Below are positions 17,492-25,682 of a stretch of 64,000 bases of DNA, one piece after another. The first letter of the stretch is position 1. Each line of letters begins with the position of its first letter. Source of the DNA: JBCCFC01 sp965213595. Lineage in GTDB: Bacteria; Chloroflexota; Anaerolineae; Caldilineales; Caldilineaceae. Position numbers and translations under genes: made by a program. The notes beneath the pieces are model-generated. The model had not been told where the DNA came from, ran no database searches, and was given only the letters and a program-made list of their open reading frames with translations. The stretch lies in assembly GCA_965213595.1 (NCBI GenBank), contig CBDBZO010000006.1, positions 2,046,001-2,110,000 of the forward strand, written 5' to 3'.

Positions 17492-19411
17492 ATGAAGAAA
17501 TTGCGACCGATTGAGGATGCTGCGGTGCTGATAATCATGGGCATCGTGGGGGCAGCCATCTTCTATCCCATCCTGAATGAAATGGAGGGCAAGTGGTGTA
17601 TTGTGCTGCTTCTGTCGATAGCGTTTGTCGTCGTTTGGCTCAAGTTCAAGCCGAACACAGCGAAAAATCTTACGCGTAAAAATGTCCAGGTTTTCCCTAA
17701 AAAGCAATTAGGGCATTTCTCGAAACGACACAAACGAGCTAAATCAGCACGACCTGTTGCGCGGAGCCATCCCATGCCGAAGATGATGAGATATTTTGCA
17801 TGGCTTGAGAAAAAGCTAAACGAGCTAATTGTGCGCGAGGAGTTGCAGTGTGGCTTGGTTAAAATTAAACGTGGGCCATTGGTCATCACGGTCTATCTTC
17901 GGCTTATCAATCCGACGCAGCGAGACCTCCAAAAGCTGACGAAGCTCGGCCCTGCGCTTGCCCAAATACTTCAAGTTGAAAGCGTGCGCATTGTCGATAG
18001 CGCTCAAGGAATTCTTGTCGAGATACCCTCGCCTCAACCGCGCACGCCAAACGGGATGCTGCTTACGCGCCACGCTTCCGGCTTGCGCGTGGCGGTTGGT
18101 GTCGATTCCACGGCAAAGCCCGTGCTGGTCGATCTGGAAGACCACGGCGCACTATTTTGGGTTGGCCCTTCGCGGCGCGGCAAAACGCAGTCCATCAAGT
18201 CGACGCTCTATGCATTGATTCGGGAAAACGTCGGGCAACTGCGCTTCATTATCGTTGCCAGCCCAGCCAAGGTAAAAAAGGACTGGAGTACCTTCTCGAC
18301 AGTCGAGGGTTGTCTCGGAATTGCTGCGCTACCCGGTGATATTGCAGAAGCAACGACTTGGCTGGTTCAGACAATGAATGACGGCGGTGCTGCGGGGGTA
18401 CATTCCAGCATCATCTTTGTAGTCGATGATTTGCCGAATATTCTGAAAGCCGCACCGCAGATAGCGGACGACTTAGCGGACATCTCCAGCATGGGCGCAG
18501 GCCTCGGTGTGCATCTGCTGGTCGGCACGCAGGGCGCTGGCTCGAAGCGCACCAGTGGCGGCACGGCTATCGAAAACAATGTGACGGCGCGCGTGCTCTA
18601 TCGCCCGTCCACTGCTCGCACCGGCACTCAGGGCGCGGGGGTTGGTGGTCTGGCCCTGCATGAATTGTCATCAGCGAAAGGGGATGCACTTGCCTTGATT
18701 GATGGATACTCGACGCGCATTGCGACTGCCTGGATTGCCGATCAGGACATTGCTCTTTTGCCGCAGCAAGAGAGAAGCTTACCGGTATGGGGAAACGCAA
18801 ACTCACGCAGAAGCAGTAGAACAACTGCCAGGACAACCAATTTACCCAACTTTGCATCGGAGCAGGTTGTAGAACAGCCTGCGTGGGGGCAAAACAATGG
18901 TGAAGCGACTCAAAACAACCAAGAGCAGGTCAGAACAGGCAGAACCACGTACGATACGCCATCCCGCAGCGGCTTGACTGAGCAGAATATGAAGCGTGCG
19001 CCAGAACAACCGTCAGAACAGTTTCGAGCACAGGGTGCAGAACAGGAGCTATCTGAATACATCGAATATCTTGCTTCGCTCTCTATCGACGAGCTAAAGC
19101 AGGAAAATCTCGGCCTTGATGCAACGCAGGCGCCGACCGCACAAATTACACCGGTCGTGCTGGAAGCTTATGCGCTGGTTAATTCCGTGCGGAAGACCTG
19201 CTTCATGCTCTACGGTCACTACAACGGGAAGGTGCGCGCGTATATCAAGACTGTGCTGGATCAGAAGCTGAAAAGTTCGTCATCGACACAATCTACGGCG
19301 AGCAACCATAATTCAACTGACGCCATTGACTTGACCACGCACGAAGGGAGACGCACGCTCGAAGCCTTGCAAAATCAGGGACTTATCAATTGGCTGGACG
19401 ATGACGCCTAG
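17492..19411 (+). CDS. FtsK/SpoIIIE-like DNA translocase (TraB-like)
   Basis: The 639-residue protein has two N-terminal membrane segments (about 10-26 and 33-52), then a linker, then an FtsK-type motor. Walker A is GPSRRGKT at residues about 225-232 and Walker B is SIIFVVDD at about 306-313. A further conserved stretch is GAGLGVHLLVGTQ. The last 200 residues are Gln/Asn/Thr-rich with a helical end. In actinobacterial elements a similar membrane-anchored FtsK-like protein (TraB) transfers double-stranded DNA; here that role is inferred. The start is ATG 17492 with no strong ribosome-binding site, directly after the candidate attenuator. Confidence 0.85.
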   Translation: MKKLRPIEDAAVLIIMGIVGAAIFYPILNEMEGKWCIVLLLSIAFVVVWLKFKPNTAKNLTRKNVQVFPKKQLGHFSKRHKRAKSARPVARSHPMPKMMRYFAWLEKKLNELIVREELQCGLVKIKRGPLVITVYLRLINPTQRDLQKLTKLGPALAQILQVESVRIVDSAQGILVEIPSPQPRTPNGMLLTRHASGLRVAVGVDSTAKPVLVDLEDHGALFWVGPSRRGKTQSIKSTLYALIRENVGQLRFIIVASPAKVKKDWSTFSTVEGCLGIAALPGDIAEATTWLVQTMNDGGAAGVHSSIIFVVDDLPNILKAAPQIADDLADISSMGAGLGVHLLVGTQGAGSKRTSGGTAIENNVTARVLYRPSTARTGTQGAGVGGLALHELSSAKGDALALIDGYSTRIATAWIADQDIALLPQQERSLPVWGNANSRRSSRTTARTTNLPNFASEQVVEQPAWGQNNGEATQNNQEQVRTGRTTYDTPSRSGLTEQNMKRAPEQPSEQFRAQGAEQELSEYIEYLASLSIDELKQENLGLDATQAPTAQITPVVLEAYALVNSVRKTCFMLYGHYNGKVRAYIKTVLDQKLKSSSSTQSTASNHNSTDAIDLTTHEGRRTLEALQNQGLINWLDDDA

Positions 19412-19449
19412 CGCAGGTGACTAATTATAGCGGCTGGAAAGGAATGTCC

Positions 19450-19878
19450 ATGAAGAAAATTTTTGCGATTGTGGTGAGTGCGCCGATTCTCGCTCTGTTT
19501 GTCGGCATAGGCGTACTCGCCTTCCGGGTCGCTGATAAATGGGATGAGCGCAACACCGACGTGCTCATCAGCAATCTTACGATGGCGTGCGGCTTGGGCG
19601 GTTTGGTGATTGCGCTGGGGCTGACGGCTTTTGTTGGCCTGGTGTTTTACGCACGCTGGCAGAACGACCGCAATTGGAACGCTCCACCGGCAGCCTGGAG
19701 CGCCGGTTCATCACGTCAGAAACAGCTACCACCCATTCGGCAGCCGCCGTGGTTTGATCCACCTCCAGTTGTCGATGTTCAGCAACCGAAAGGCTATCTG
19801 CACTCTGCTGGCCCCAGCGCCTACGAGGACTTGGATGAATCGCTCTTTGGAGAATCGTTCGTCGACGACATGAGATAG
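19450..19878 (+). CDS. Small membrane protein of unknown function
   Basis: The 142-residue protein has two membrane segments (about 5-27 and 45-72) and a Pro/Gln-rich cytoplasmic tail (QPPWFDPPPVVDVQQP). GAAAGGA precedes ATG 19450, which was chosen over an upstream GTG and ATG 19444. It lies 38 bases after the translocase gene and probably belongs to the same transfer operon. I do not recognise the family. Confidence 0.65.
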   Translation: MKKIFAIVVSAPILALFVGIGVLAFRVADKWDERNTDVLISNLTMACGLGGLVIALGLTAFVGLVFYARWQNDRNWNAPPAAWSAGSSRQKQLPPIRQPPWFDPPPVVDVQQPKGYLHSAGPSAYEDLDESLFGESFVDDMR

Positions 19879-19889
19879 AAAGGAATCTG

Positions 19890-20165
19890 ATGACAACCAA
19901 CAATCATGCCCAACTCCTACTGCTCTCAATTGGCATCTGCTGCGCGCTACTGGGACTTTGCTACGTTCAGATGCTTCCGACACTGCCACACCTTTCTGCC
20001 GGGGCACTTCTGCCAATCTTCTTCAGCTTTGGCATCTCGTACAAAGCACTCAAAAAAGCGTTCAACTATCAGCCTCTTCAATTGACGGCTGTAGACGTTG
20101 TGGGAATCGAAGTCTGGCGCATTCAACTTGCAAAGGAGGGCAACTATGCCGGAAGCGTGTGCTGA
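19890..20165 (+). CDS. Small membrane protein of unknown function
   Basis: The 91-residue protein has two hydrophobic segments (LLLLSIGICCALLGLCYV and SAGALLPIFFSFGISY) and a GAAAGGA ribosome-binding site. It overlaps the next gene by 20 bases. No family is recognised; its context suggests a part of the mobile element's membrane apparatus. Confidence 0.6.
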   Translation: MTTNNHAQLLLLSIGICCALLGLCYVQMLPTLPHLSAGALLPIFFSFGISYKALKKAFNYQPLQLTAVDVVGIEVWRIQLAKEGNYAGSVC

Positions 20166-20526
20166 ACCAACTCGCTACGTAATCGAACACTGGTGGCAGA
20201 TTGGCATCACCTGTCTCGTCTGCGGTGCAGCTCTGTTTGCCGCTGACGAGTTCGAGCTAAATCGCCCATGGCCCTTTGCCCTTGCATTAAGTGGAATTCT
20301 CTCCTTCATGATTCTGGAAGCTTTTCCCTGTGCAGGCGAATTGGGCTGGTTTGGTGTGGCATTTCTTTGGAGCAGCCTCGGCTGCATGAGCTACTTCATG
20401 GTTGGTCAGAATCAAGGGCGCGGCGCGCGTTCGCCAAAAATTTGGGACTACTTTGAAGAAGTCGATTCGAGTCAATCCGGTCATTCCAAAACGAAGAAAG
20501 GAGCATCCCCGTGGATCGAATGGTAG
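20146..20526 (+). CDS. Small membrane protein of unknown function
   Basis: The 126-residue protein has three or four hydrophobic segments (IGITCLVCGAALFA, WPFALALSGILSFMILEAF, WFGVAFLWSSLGCMSYFMV) and a polar tail (WDYFEEVDSSQSGHSKTKKG). A very strong AAAGGAGGG precedes ATG 20146. It overlaps both neighbours, which suggests translational coupling within the operon. No family is recognised. Confidence 0.6.
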   Translation: MPEACAEPTRYVIEHWWQIGITCLVCGAALFAADEFELNRPWPFALALSGILSFMILEAFPCAGELGWFGVAFLWSSLGCMSYFMVGQNQGRGARSPKIWDYFEEVDSSQSGHSKTKKGASPWIEW

Positions 20527-20690
20527 AGAGGTTTTTAACGCTGGTCGTTGTTGGGTTCCTGCTGTTTGTGCTCTCGCGGTATGTGTCAATAAAAGTGAGA
20601 CAAAAAAGAGAGAAAAAGCAGGGAGCAAATTGGTTAGGGATGGGTAGACATAATATGGGTGCTGTTAGACAAGAACGTCACGGGATGTGA
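20511..20690 (+). CDS. Small single-span membrane ORF, possibly cut by IS3
   Basis: GTG 20511 follows AAAGGAG and starts a frame with one membrane segment (FLTLVVVGFLLFVLSRYV). From about codon 28 onward the frame is within the IS3 element, so the original C-terminus was probably lost. The original continuation after the element cannot be fixed because no target duplication is visible. Confidence 0.4.
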   Translation: MDRMVERFLTLVVVGFLLFVLSRYVSIKVRQKREKKQGANWLGMGRHNMGAVRQERHGM

Positions 20691-20815
20691 ACCCGTTCAG
20701 GGTATGACAAATGGGCGCCCAGCCGTGCGGGAATCAAGCAGGCGAGGGCGAGAGATGACGGAAAGGGAGGGAAGCTCGCCTCGCCTAAGGCCATGATAGC
20801 ACGGCAGCCCATTGG

Positions 20816-21919
20816 TCAACCCGTTCGCTCGCGTTCGGTGGCTAGCGACGCGAGCGGCTCAGGCTCAAGAATCGAGAAAGGGAGTTCCTTCTCAGGTGAG
20901 CCAGGTGGGGCTGGTTGGTTAATCCAGAGCTGGGTGGGCACGTCAGGCGGATGGGGCTGACCCCGAACGAAGCGCTCTGGATGGTGAGTAAAGGCATCGT
21001 CGAGAACCGCTTGCCGCTGCTGAACGATGGATTGAGCGTGGCCAAAGTGCAGAGCGGCTGGCGTCATGTAGCCGATGCCGGAATGCAGATGTTCACCGTT
21101 GTACCACTGGAAGAAGGGGCGGGCCCAGCCACGCGCCTCTTCTGCTGAGGCAAAGCGGTCAGGATAGTCTGGTCGATACTTCATGGTCTTGAACTGCGCC
21201 TCGGAAAAGGGATTGTCGTTCGATACATAAGGTCGCGAATGAGAATTGGCGACGCCGAGCTGCTCAAGCAGATGGGCAACCGGTAGCGACTTCATGGGCG
21301 AGCCATTGTCGCTGTGCAGGGTGAGCGCTCCTTGCTCGATGCCCTGCTGGCGGCAAGCCCACTCAATCAGCGCGCGGGCTGTTTCAGCCGACTCCCCCTC
21401 GGCAATCGTCCAGCCGACTACGTAGCGGCTGAAGACGTCGAGGATGACGTAGAGATAGTAGTAGACGTATGCTCTCGCGCCTCTGAGCCAGGAGATATCC
21501 CAGGACCAGAGTTGGTTGGGCTGGCTCGCCAGCAACTCGGGTTTCTTGTAAAGCGGCAGCTTGCGCTGCTTGCGGCGCTCCCGCACTTCATCGTGCGCGC
21601 TGAGGATGCGATACATGGTGCTGACCGAGCAGAGGTAGACCCCTTCATCCAGCAGGGTGGCATAGACCACGTACGGATTGCAATCGACAAAGCGAGGGCT
21701 GTTGAGTACGTCTCGGATTGCCTGGCGTTCGGCCAGCTCCAGCTTGCGCCCGGAGACTCGTGGTGCGTCGCGTTTGGGCAATCTGCTTGACGCTGCTTCT
21801 GTCTCAGATAATTCTGTGCCCGCTGAACGGAGCCGATAGTAGGTGCTGCGCGGAAGCGCCAACTGGTCACACGCTGTGGAGAGCGGTATCGATTGACTCA
21901 GCTCCTCAACGGCTGCCAT
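20816..21919 (-). CDS. IS3-family transposase OrfB
   Basis: The protein has the rve/DDE core of IS3: Asp in WSWDISWLRG, Asp in LHSDNGSPM and Glu in NDNPFSEAQFKTMKYRP. The N-terminal part holds the HTH_21 region (LALPRSTYYRLRSAG). The ATG at 21919 is a possible internal start; the open frame extends further upstream, consistent with translation as an OrfAB fusion after slippage. It appears intact. Confidence 0.85.
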   Translation of the reverse strand: MAAVEELSQSIPLSTACDQLALPRSTYYRLRSAGTELSETEAASSRLPKRDAPRVSGRKLELAERQAIRDVLNSPRFVDCNPYVVYATLLDEGVYLCSVSTMYRILSAHDEVRERRKQRKLPLYKKPELLASQPNQLWSWDISWLRGARAYVYYYLYVILDVFSRYVVGWTIAEGESAETARALIEWACRQQGIEQGALTLHSDNGSPMKSLPVAHLLEQLGVANSHSRPYVSNDNPFSEAQFKTMKYRPDYPDRFASAEEARGWARPFFQWYNGEHLHSGIGYMTPAALHFGHAQSIVQQRQAVLDDAFTHHPERFVRGQPHPPDVPTQLWINQPAPPGSPEKELPFSILEPEPLASLATERERTG

Positions 21920-22320
21920 CACGAGTGATTGTCTTTTGGCGCGCTCAGCGTCTGTTCCAAGGCCTGCGATAACTTTTTTTGCGCCTCGATAATTAGCTCC
22001 GCCTGTTCCAGTTTCCGGCTCAGCCGTGTATTCTCTTCGCGCAGGAGCGCCACTTCGCTCTCCTTGCGCGGGCTGCGCCGCTGCTTGGGTGACCGCTCGG
22101 CCAACTCGCCTTGCGCTGCCTGCCGACGCCACTTGGCCAGCTGGGAGGAGTACAAGCCTTCCCGCCTGAGCAAGGCCCCTGTCTCGCCGCGTTCACAGCG
22201 GGCGGCCTCCTCTACAATTCGCCGTTTGTAGGCATTGCTAAACTTCCGTCGTTCCGGTCGCGTTGGTCGATGTTCTGTTTCCTGTCGCTTGGTCACATTC
22301 TGTGTGCTTACGCTTGTCAT
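21919..22320 (-). CDS. IS3-family transposase OrfA
   Basis: The 133-residue protein has a helix-turn-helix (RRKFSNAYKRRIVEEAARC, LLRREGLYSSQLAKWRRQA) and a leucine-zipper-like end (VALLREENTRLSRKLEQAELI). A run of seven A residues (minus strand, 21974-21980) lies near its end and is the likely slippage site for making the OrfAB fusion by a -1 shift. It ends with TGATG, overlapping the possible orfB start. Confidence 0.85.
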   Translation of the reverse strand: MTSVSTQNVTKRQETEHRPTRPERRKFSNAYKRRIVEEAARCERGETGALLRREGLYSSQLAKWRRQAAQGELAERSPKQRRSPRKESEVALLREENTRLSRKLEQAELIIEAQKKLSQALEQTLSAPKDNHS

Positions 22321-22405
22321 TTCTCTCGTTTCCTTGCCCTGAGTTAGACACTATTCGTAGGCTCTTTTTTGTCTCACTTATTATAGACTCTCAGGGTCGC
22401 AATGC

Positions 22406-22900
22406 ATGGTTGATCCATTTGGCGCAACCACACGCACCGAAATCGAGTCGCAAGCGAAGGTTGATGTCGCACAGATTGAGGCAAACGCCGAGGTGACGAC
22501 GGCGCGGCTCGAGGCAGATGCTAACAAATATGCGGCCAAGCAGAGACGCAGGAGCAATGAGGTATGGGCCAACCGTATGCCGCTGCTGCTGTTAATGGTT
22601 GCCAGTACTGGCACGTTCTGGCTGCTAGTTGCCTATGGTGGTCGCGTTTTGCTAGTTTTGGCAGAAGGCGGTCTGTTCCTGCAGGTCAATCAGTATGCCG
22701 GTTCAGCAAGTCGCAAACGTGCAGTACCTTTGCTGTCCGCTCGGAAGCGGCAACCGGCAGCGCGTCGCACAGTGCCGGAGTCGGAACTGGCACGCTATGC
22801 CGCAAGAAACGGGCAAACCGTTTCGCGGCAGAATGGGTACTACCTGCTGGTTGATAAGCGCACGGGCGAAGTTGTGCGCCAGTTTGCACTGAAGGGGTAG
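22406..22900 (+). CDS. Coiled-coil membrane protein of unknown function
   Basis: The 164-residue protein begins with a charged helix likely to form a coiled coil (residues about 10-50, QAKVDVAQIEANAEVTTARL). One or two membrane segments follow (MPLLLLMVASTGTFWLLVAY), then a basic tail. It starts 26 bases after the IS3 end with no clear ribosome-binding site, so the insertion may have removed its own leader or cut its N-terminus. No family is recognised. Confidence 0.55.
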   Translation: MVDPFGATTRTEIESQAKVDVAQIEANAEVTTARLEADANKYAAKQRRRSNEVWANRMPLLLLMVASTGTFWLLVAYGGRVLLVLAEGGLFLQVNQYAGSASRKRAVPLLSARKRQPAARRTVPESELARYAARNGQTVSRQNGYYLLVDKRTGEVVRQFALKG

Positions 22901-22933
22901 CCGGACTTTACCCGCATCGAGAGGATGAACGAT

Positions 22934-23800
22934 ATGAATTCGCTCAAGAGCGGCTTCGCTGGAGCGAGCAAGGTGGTTGATACAGACGACCGCAGCTTGA
23001 TTGAGCGGTCCGTCTCATTCTTGCTGCTGGCCCTGATTGCCATCTTCGCCCTAAATAGCATCGGCAATGTTCAGAAGTATGTGGGTCAATATCACGAACA
23101 CTGGACTGGACAGGCGCTGGGCATCGCCTTTGGAACCGTTGTCTTTGTCTGTGCTTATATTGCAGCAACAACAACAGCCAGAGCGCGCTGGGTCGCCATT
23201 GCGATTGGTACAGTCTTTGGCGTTGCCAGCGCTAACTTTCAAACGCAGCTATACGTCTCGGAGGGGATGCAGATTAACACGGCGCGGGCGCTGTCGTATA
23301 TTCCGATTCTTGCAGGCGAAGTCGGACTCGCACTGCTGGAATCGCTTTACAGCAAACAGCATAAGGCGGGTCAGATGCAAGCAGTTGTCGACGTTGAAAT
23401 TCGGCAGCAGCAAGAGACCATTGCAATGTTGAAGCAGCAAGTGGAACAGCAGCAAGCACGCATCGAGACGCTGTCGCAGGATGCAGTGGCGCAAGTCGCT
23501 GTTGCGCCGGAACGCACCAACGTTGCAGCAAGTCGCGGGCAGCACAACCAGACCAGGGTTAGTCGGGACCACGAACTTAATGGGTCTCGTTCGGCGCAGA
23601 AGCAGCAGTGTAAAGCGGTCATTCCTCTTCTGCTATCTGATGCAGCGGAAGGTTTTAGCACAGGCGAAATCGCACAGCGATTAGAAGCAGATCATGACTT
23701 GTGGGTCTCAGTTGACTCAGTGAGGAGATATTGCCAAGAACTTTCCGATGGAGAAGTGCTCGAAAGCCGAAAACGGCGATGGTATTTGCGCACAGCATGA
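22934..23800 (+). CDS. Membrane-anchored coiled-coil protein with C-terminal winged helix
   Basis: The 288-residue protein has three or four membrane segments in residues about 25-140. A Gln-rich coiled coil follows (about 150-185, EIRQQQETIAMLKQQVEQQQ), then a flexible linker. The C-terminal winged-helix-like domain (about 215-288) contains AVIPLLLSDAAEGFSTGEIAQRL-type and VSVDSVRRYCQELSDGEVLE segments. GAGAGGA lies before ATG 22934; an upstream ATG at 22925 overlaps that site. The layout suggests a protein that tethers element DNA to the membrane or senses a signal there. It is the last plus-strand gene of the operon. Confidence 0.6.
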   Translation: MNSLKSGFAGASKVVDTDDRSLIERSVSFLLLALIAIFALNSIGNVQKYVGQYHEHWTGQALGIAFGTVVFVCAYIAATTTARARWVAIAIGTVFGVASANFQTQLYVSEGMQINTARALSYIPILAGEVGLALLESLYSKQHKAGQMQAVVDVEIRQQQETIAMLKQQVEQQQARIETLSQDAVAQVAVAPERTNVAASRGQHNQTRVSRDHELNGSRSAQKQQCKAVIPLLLSDAAEGFSTGEIAQRLEADHDLWVSVDSVRRYCQELSDGEVLESRKRRWYLRTA

Positions 23801-23867
23801 GGTATAAACGAAGTTACCGAACAGCAGAAATGATTGAGGCGGCGTTTGCAGACGCCGCCTCTAACAA

Positions 23868-24257
23868 CTACATCTCCCTGTAGATTTGTGCTATCACTAC
23901 ATCCAGAAAGATAGCTTGCCCTGTGCAAGTTCTGCCCCACCACGAGCCGTATTCGTTTTCGAGTATTGGCTCACCATGTTCCTTTAGCTTTGCCAAAAGC
24001 CAGTCACTTACAAGCCACCACTCGTAAATCTCCTTCATGTGCTGTCCTGTGTTTACCGCCTCCTCTACCGAATAACCGTTTTCTATAATTTCGGTCTCCG
24101 TGTAGTAGAAATTCGATATTTCACTTGGATGATAGCCCATGTAGCAGACCAACGCAGTTTGGCAACTGTAGACGTGGTCAATTATGAACGCACGTAGCTG
24201 GTTTTGGTCTGGCCAGTCGGAAGCTGTGTTTGAGGTGAATGAAACTGCATTTTGCAT
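23868..24257 (-). CDS. Unknown acidic protein
   Basis: The 129-residue soluble protein is acidic and rich in aromatic residues (EIYEWWLVSDWLLAKLKEHG, YGSWWGRTCTGQAIFLD). AAAGGA precedes the ATG at 24257. I do not recognise the family; similar small acidic proteins are common on plasmids and phages and may act on other DNA-processing systems, which is a guess here. It is the last of the minus-strand genes of the element. Confidence 0.6.
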   Translation of the reverse strand: MQNAVSFTSNTASDWPDQNQLRAFIIDHVYSCQTALVCYMGYHPSEISNFYYTETEIIENGYSVEEAVNTGQHMKEIYEWWLVSDWLLAKLKEHGEPILENEYGSWWGRTCTGQAIFLDVVIAQIYREM

Positions 24258-24448
24258 GTATCCTTTCTTTTTACTATTACTACCACTCTCCGCGGTGTCG
24301 CCGAGAGCGTTATCAATAGCAAATTAATTGGATGCTATCTGCTGAATCTATAGACAAGTTTACGAGAGAAAATGTAGATGTTATCAAAATTCAGTGGCCC
24401 TATTGCGCCAGTAATGTGAGGTTAAGAGAACGCTGCTGCTGACTGAAT

Positions 24449-25045
24449 CTACTTGTGATAATCGATTAGGACTATCCAGTAGTTTCCGATCATTGCGTCG
24501 TACAGCGATTTGCCAGTGGTGCGGTGAGGTTCGCCAAAGATGTAGATCAGAAGTACGTCTGGCCAATCTTTGCGGTAGAAGAGATTCCCTTCTCGCGCAA
24601 GTATTTGGTCCTTCTCCTCTAAATCATAAGCGAGTTGCTGAGTAAGAATACAGGCGTCGTCTTTCTCTCCATACGGATAGGATGAGTCTCTGGTCAGGGG
24701 GCTTCTATATTTTCCACCTACCTGTTTCCAGATGTGCTCAATCTTTCTCCTGTTTGCAGAAATAAACTCGTCTGTATAGTATTCAACCTCTGCCGCGTTT
24801 GGTAGCAGCTGATCTACCTGATGAAAAAATTCCAGCCGCACGTGATTGGGATACAGGGTTCCACTCCACCTACCACCGATTTGAAACCAGTCGCAAATGT
24901 GTGGTTCTCTGTCGTAGACTTTTGAACCTTCGGTGCGAAGGACAAAGCCCGGCCCTTCACTCAACTTGTCATATACGTATCGACGAGCTTGTCGAGATGA
25001 TTTTGCTTCTGCGGCAGGAAAAAGTGCGAATGCTTTATAGTGCAT
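24449..25045 (-). CDS. Unknown protein with DWFQIGGRWSG motif
   Basis: The 198-residue soluble protein contains the segment CDWFQIGGRWSG, a motif I associate with uncharacterised phage and plasmid proteins. The gene is preceded by AAAGGAT before ATG 25045. There is no signal peptide or membrane segment. Its function is unknown. It lies in a run of small minus-strand genes that share similar ribosome-binding sites. Confidence 0.6.
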   Translation of the reverse strand: MHYKAFALFPAAEAKSSRQARRYVYDKLSEGPGFVLRTEGSKVYDREPHICDWFQIGGRWSGTLYPNHVRLEFFHQVDQLLPNAAEVEYYTDEFISANRRKIEHIWKQVGGKYRSPLTRDSSYPYGEKDDACILTQQLAYDLEEKDQILAREGNLFYRKDWPDVLLIYIFGEPHRTTGKSLYDAMIGNYWIVLIDYHK

Positions 25046-25168
25046 ACATCCTTTCTTACTGGATTGCTCCAGCTACTTAATAATTTCATACAGGTTGTCA
25101 GCGGCAGCGTTTCTCACGAATTGGGTGGAGGCCGGTTTCCCGGCCTCGCTATTTACCGTCGCTTGAAC

Positions 25169-25501
25169 TTACCACCAGATTGTTCGATCTGGATACCGCT
25201 CATTTAGCTCTTCGATAAGCTTTGAGAGGGGACGTGGTTTGAAGTAGAGGTCTCGTTCGATGCTGCATCCAAGTTTGCCTTTTGTTTGTCGCAACTCTTG
25301 GAGGCTGAAGTCACCGGCCTCGATCTCCCATCCATCGACCAACCCCCATGCCAAGTCTTTTTCGGGATCAAAACCGCACAGATACCAAGTCCAGGAAAAG
25401 TCAGGGTAAAATAATTTCACCCAAACTATGGGGTCTTTTGTACTGTAGGCTGTTTCCGTTGAAGGAATTTTCCTCAACAGCGCTTTGGTGAGCAGTTTCA
25501 T
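25169..25501 (-). CDS. DUF2958 family protein
   Basis: The 110-residue protein fits DUF2958: the N-terminus MKLLTKALLRKIPSTE, VWVKLFYPDFSWTWYLCGFDPE in the middle and the ending SIERDLYFKPRPLSKLIEEL. The family is common on plasmids and integrative elements and has no assigned function. AAAGGAG precedes the start. Its presence supports a conjugative-element origin for this region. Confidence 0.75.
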   Translation of the reverse strand: MKLLTKALLRKIPSTETAYSTKDPIVWVKLFYPDFSWTWYLCGFDPEKDLAWGLVDGWEIEAGDFSLQELRQTKGKLGCSIERDLYFKPRPLSKLIEELNERYPDRTIWW

Positions 25502-25682
25502 ATGCTCCTTTCATATAATTGATACTTTCCAGATGTTGGTAACATCCAGAAGATAGCAACCAATGTAGAAGCCATGAATCAGTTCAGCGTGGGTAACGAA
25601 TTAGGAAGTTATTCGGTTTTTAAAGTACAGGTCTTTACCGCGTCGACGTTGGTGCGCGGCGACGTCGACAAATCTGAAAATT

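Larger units (their letters stand above)
20593..22379 (-). mobile_element. IS3-family insertion sequence
   Basis: The element is about 1.79 kb and is bounded by AAGTGAGACAAAAAAGAG (20593-20610) and its inverse CTCTTTTTTGTCTCACTT (22362-22379), a perfect 18-bp terminal repeat. It carries orfA and orfB on the minus strand. I could not see a 3- or 4-bp target duplication. It sits inside the membrane-protein operon of the mobile element. Confidence 0.85.

Noticed and set aside
21961..21981. TGCGATAACTTTTTT in the IS3 element, the same 15 bases as near the recombinase half-site at 15578
   Set aside because: In IS3 this is part of orfA coding sequence around the slippage run, and only one half-site is present. 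It is probably chance.
20593..22379. Target duplication of the IS3 element
   Set aside because: The bases next to both ends (AATAA and ATTAT) do not give a convincing 3- or 4-bp direct repeat, so none is claimed.
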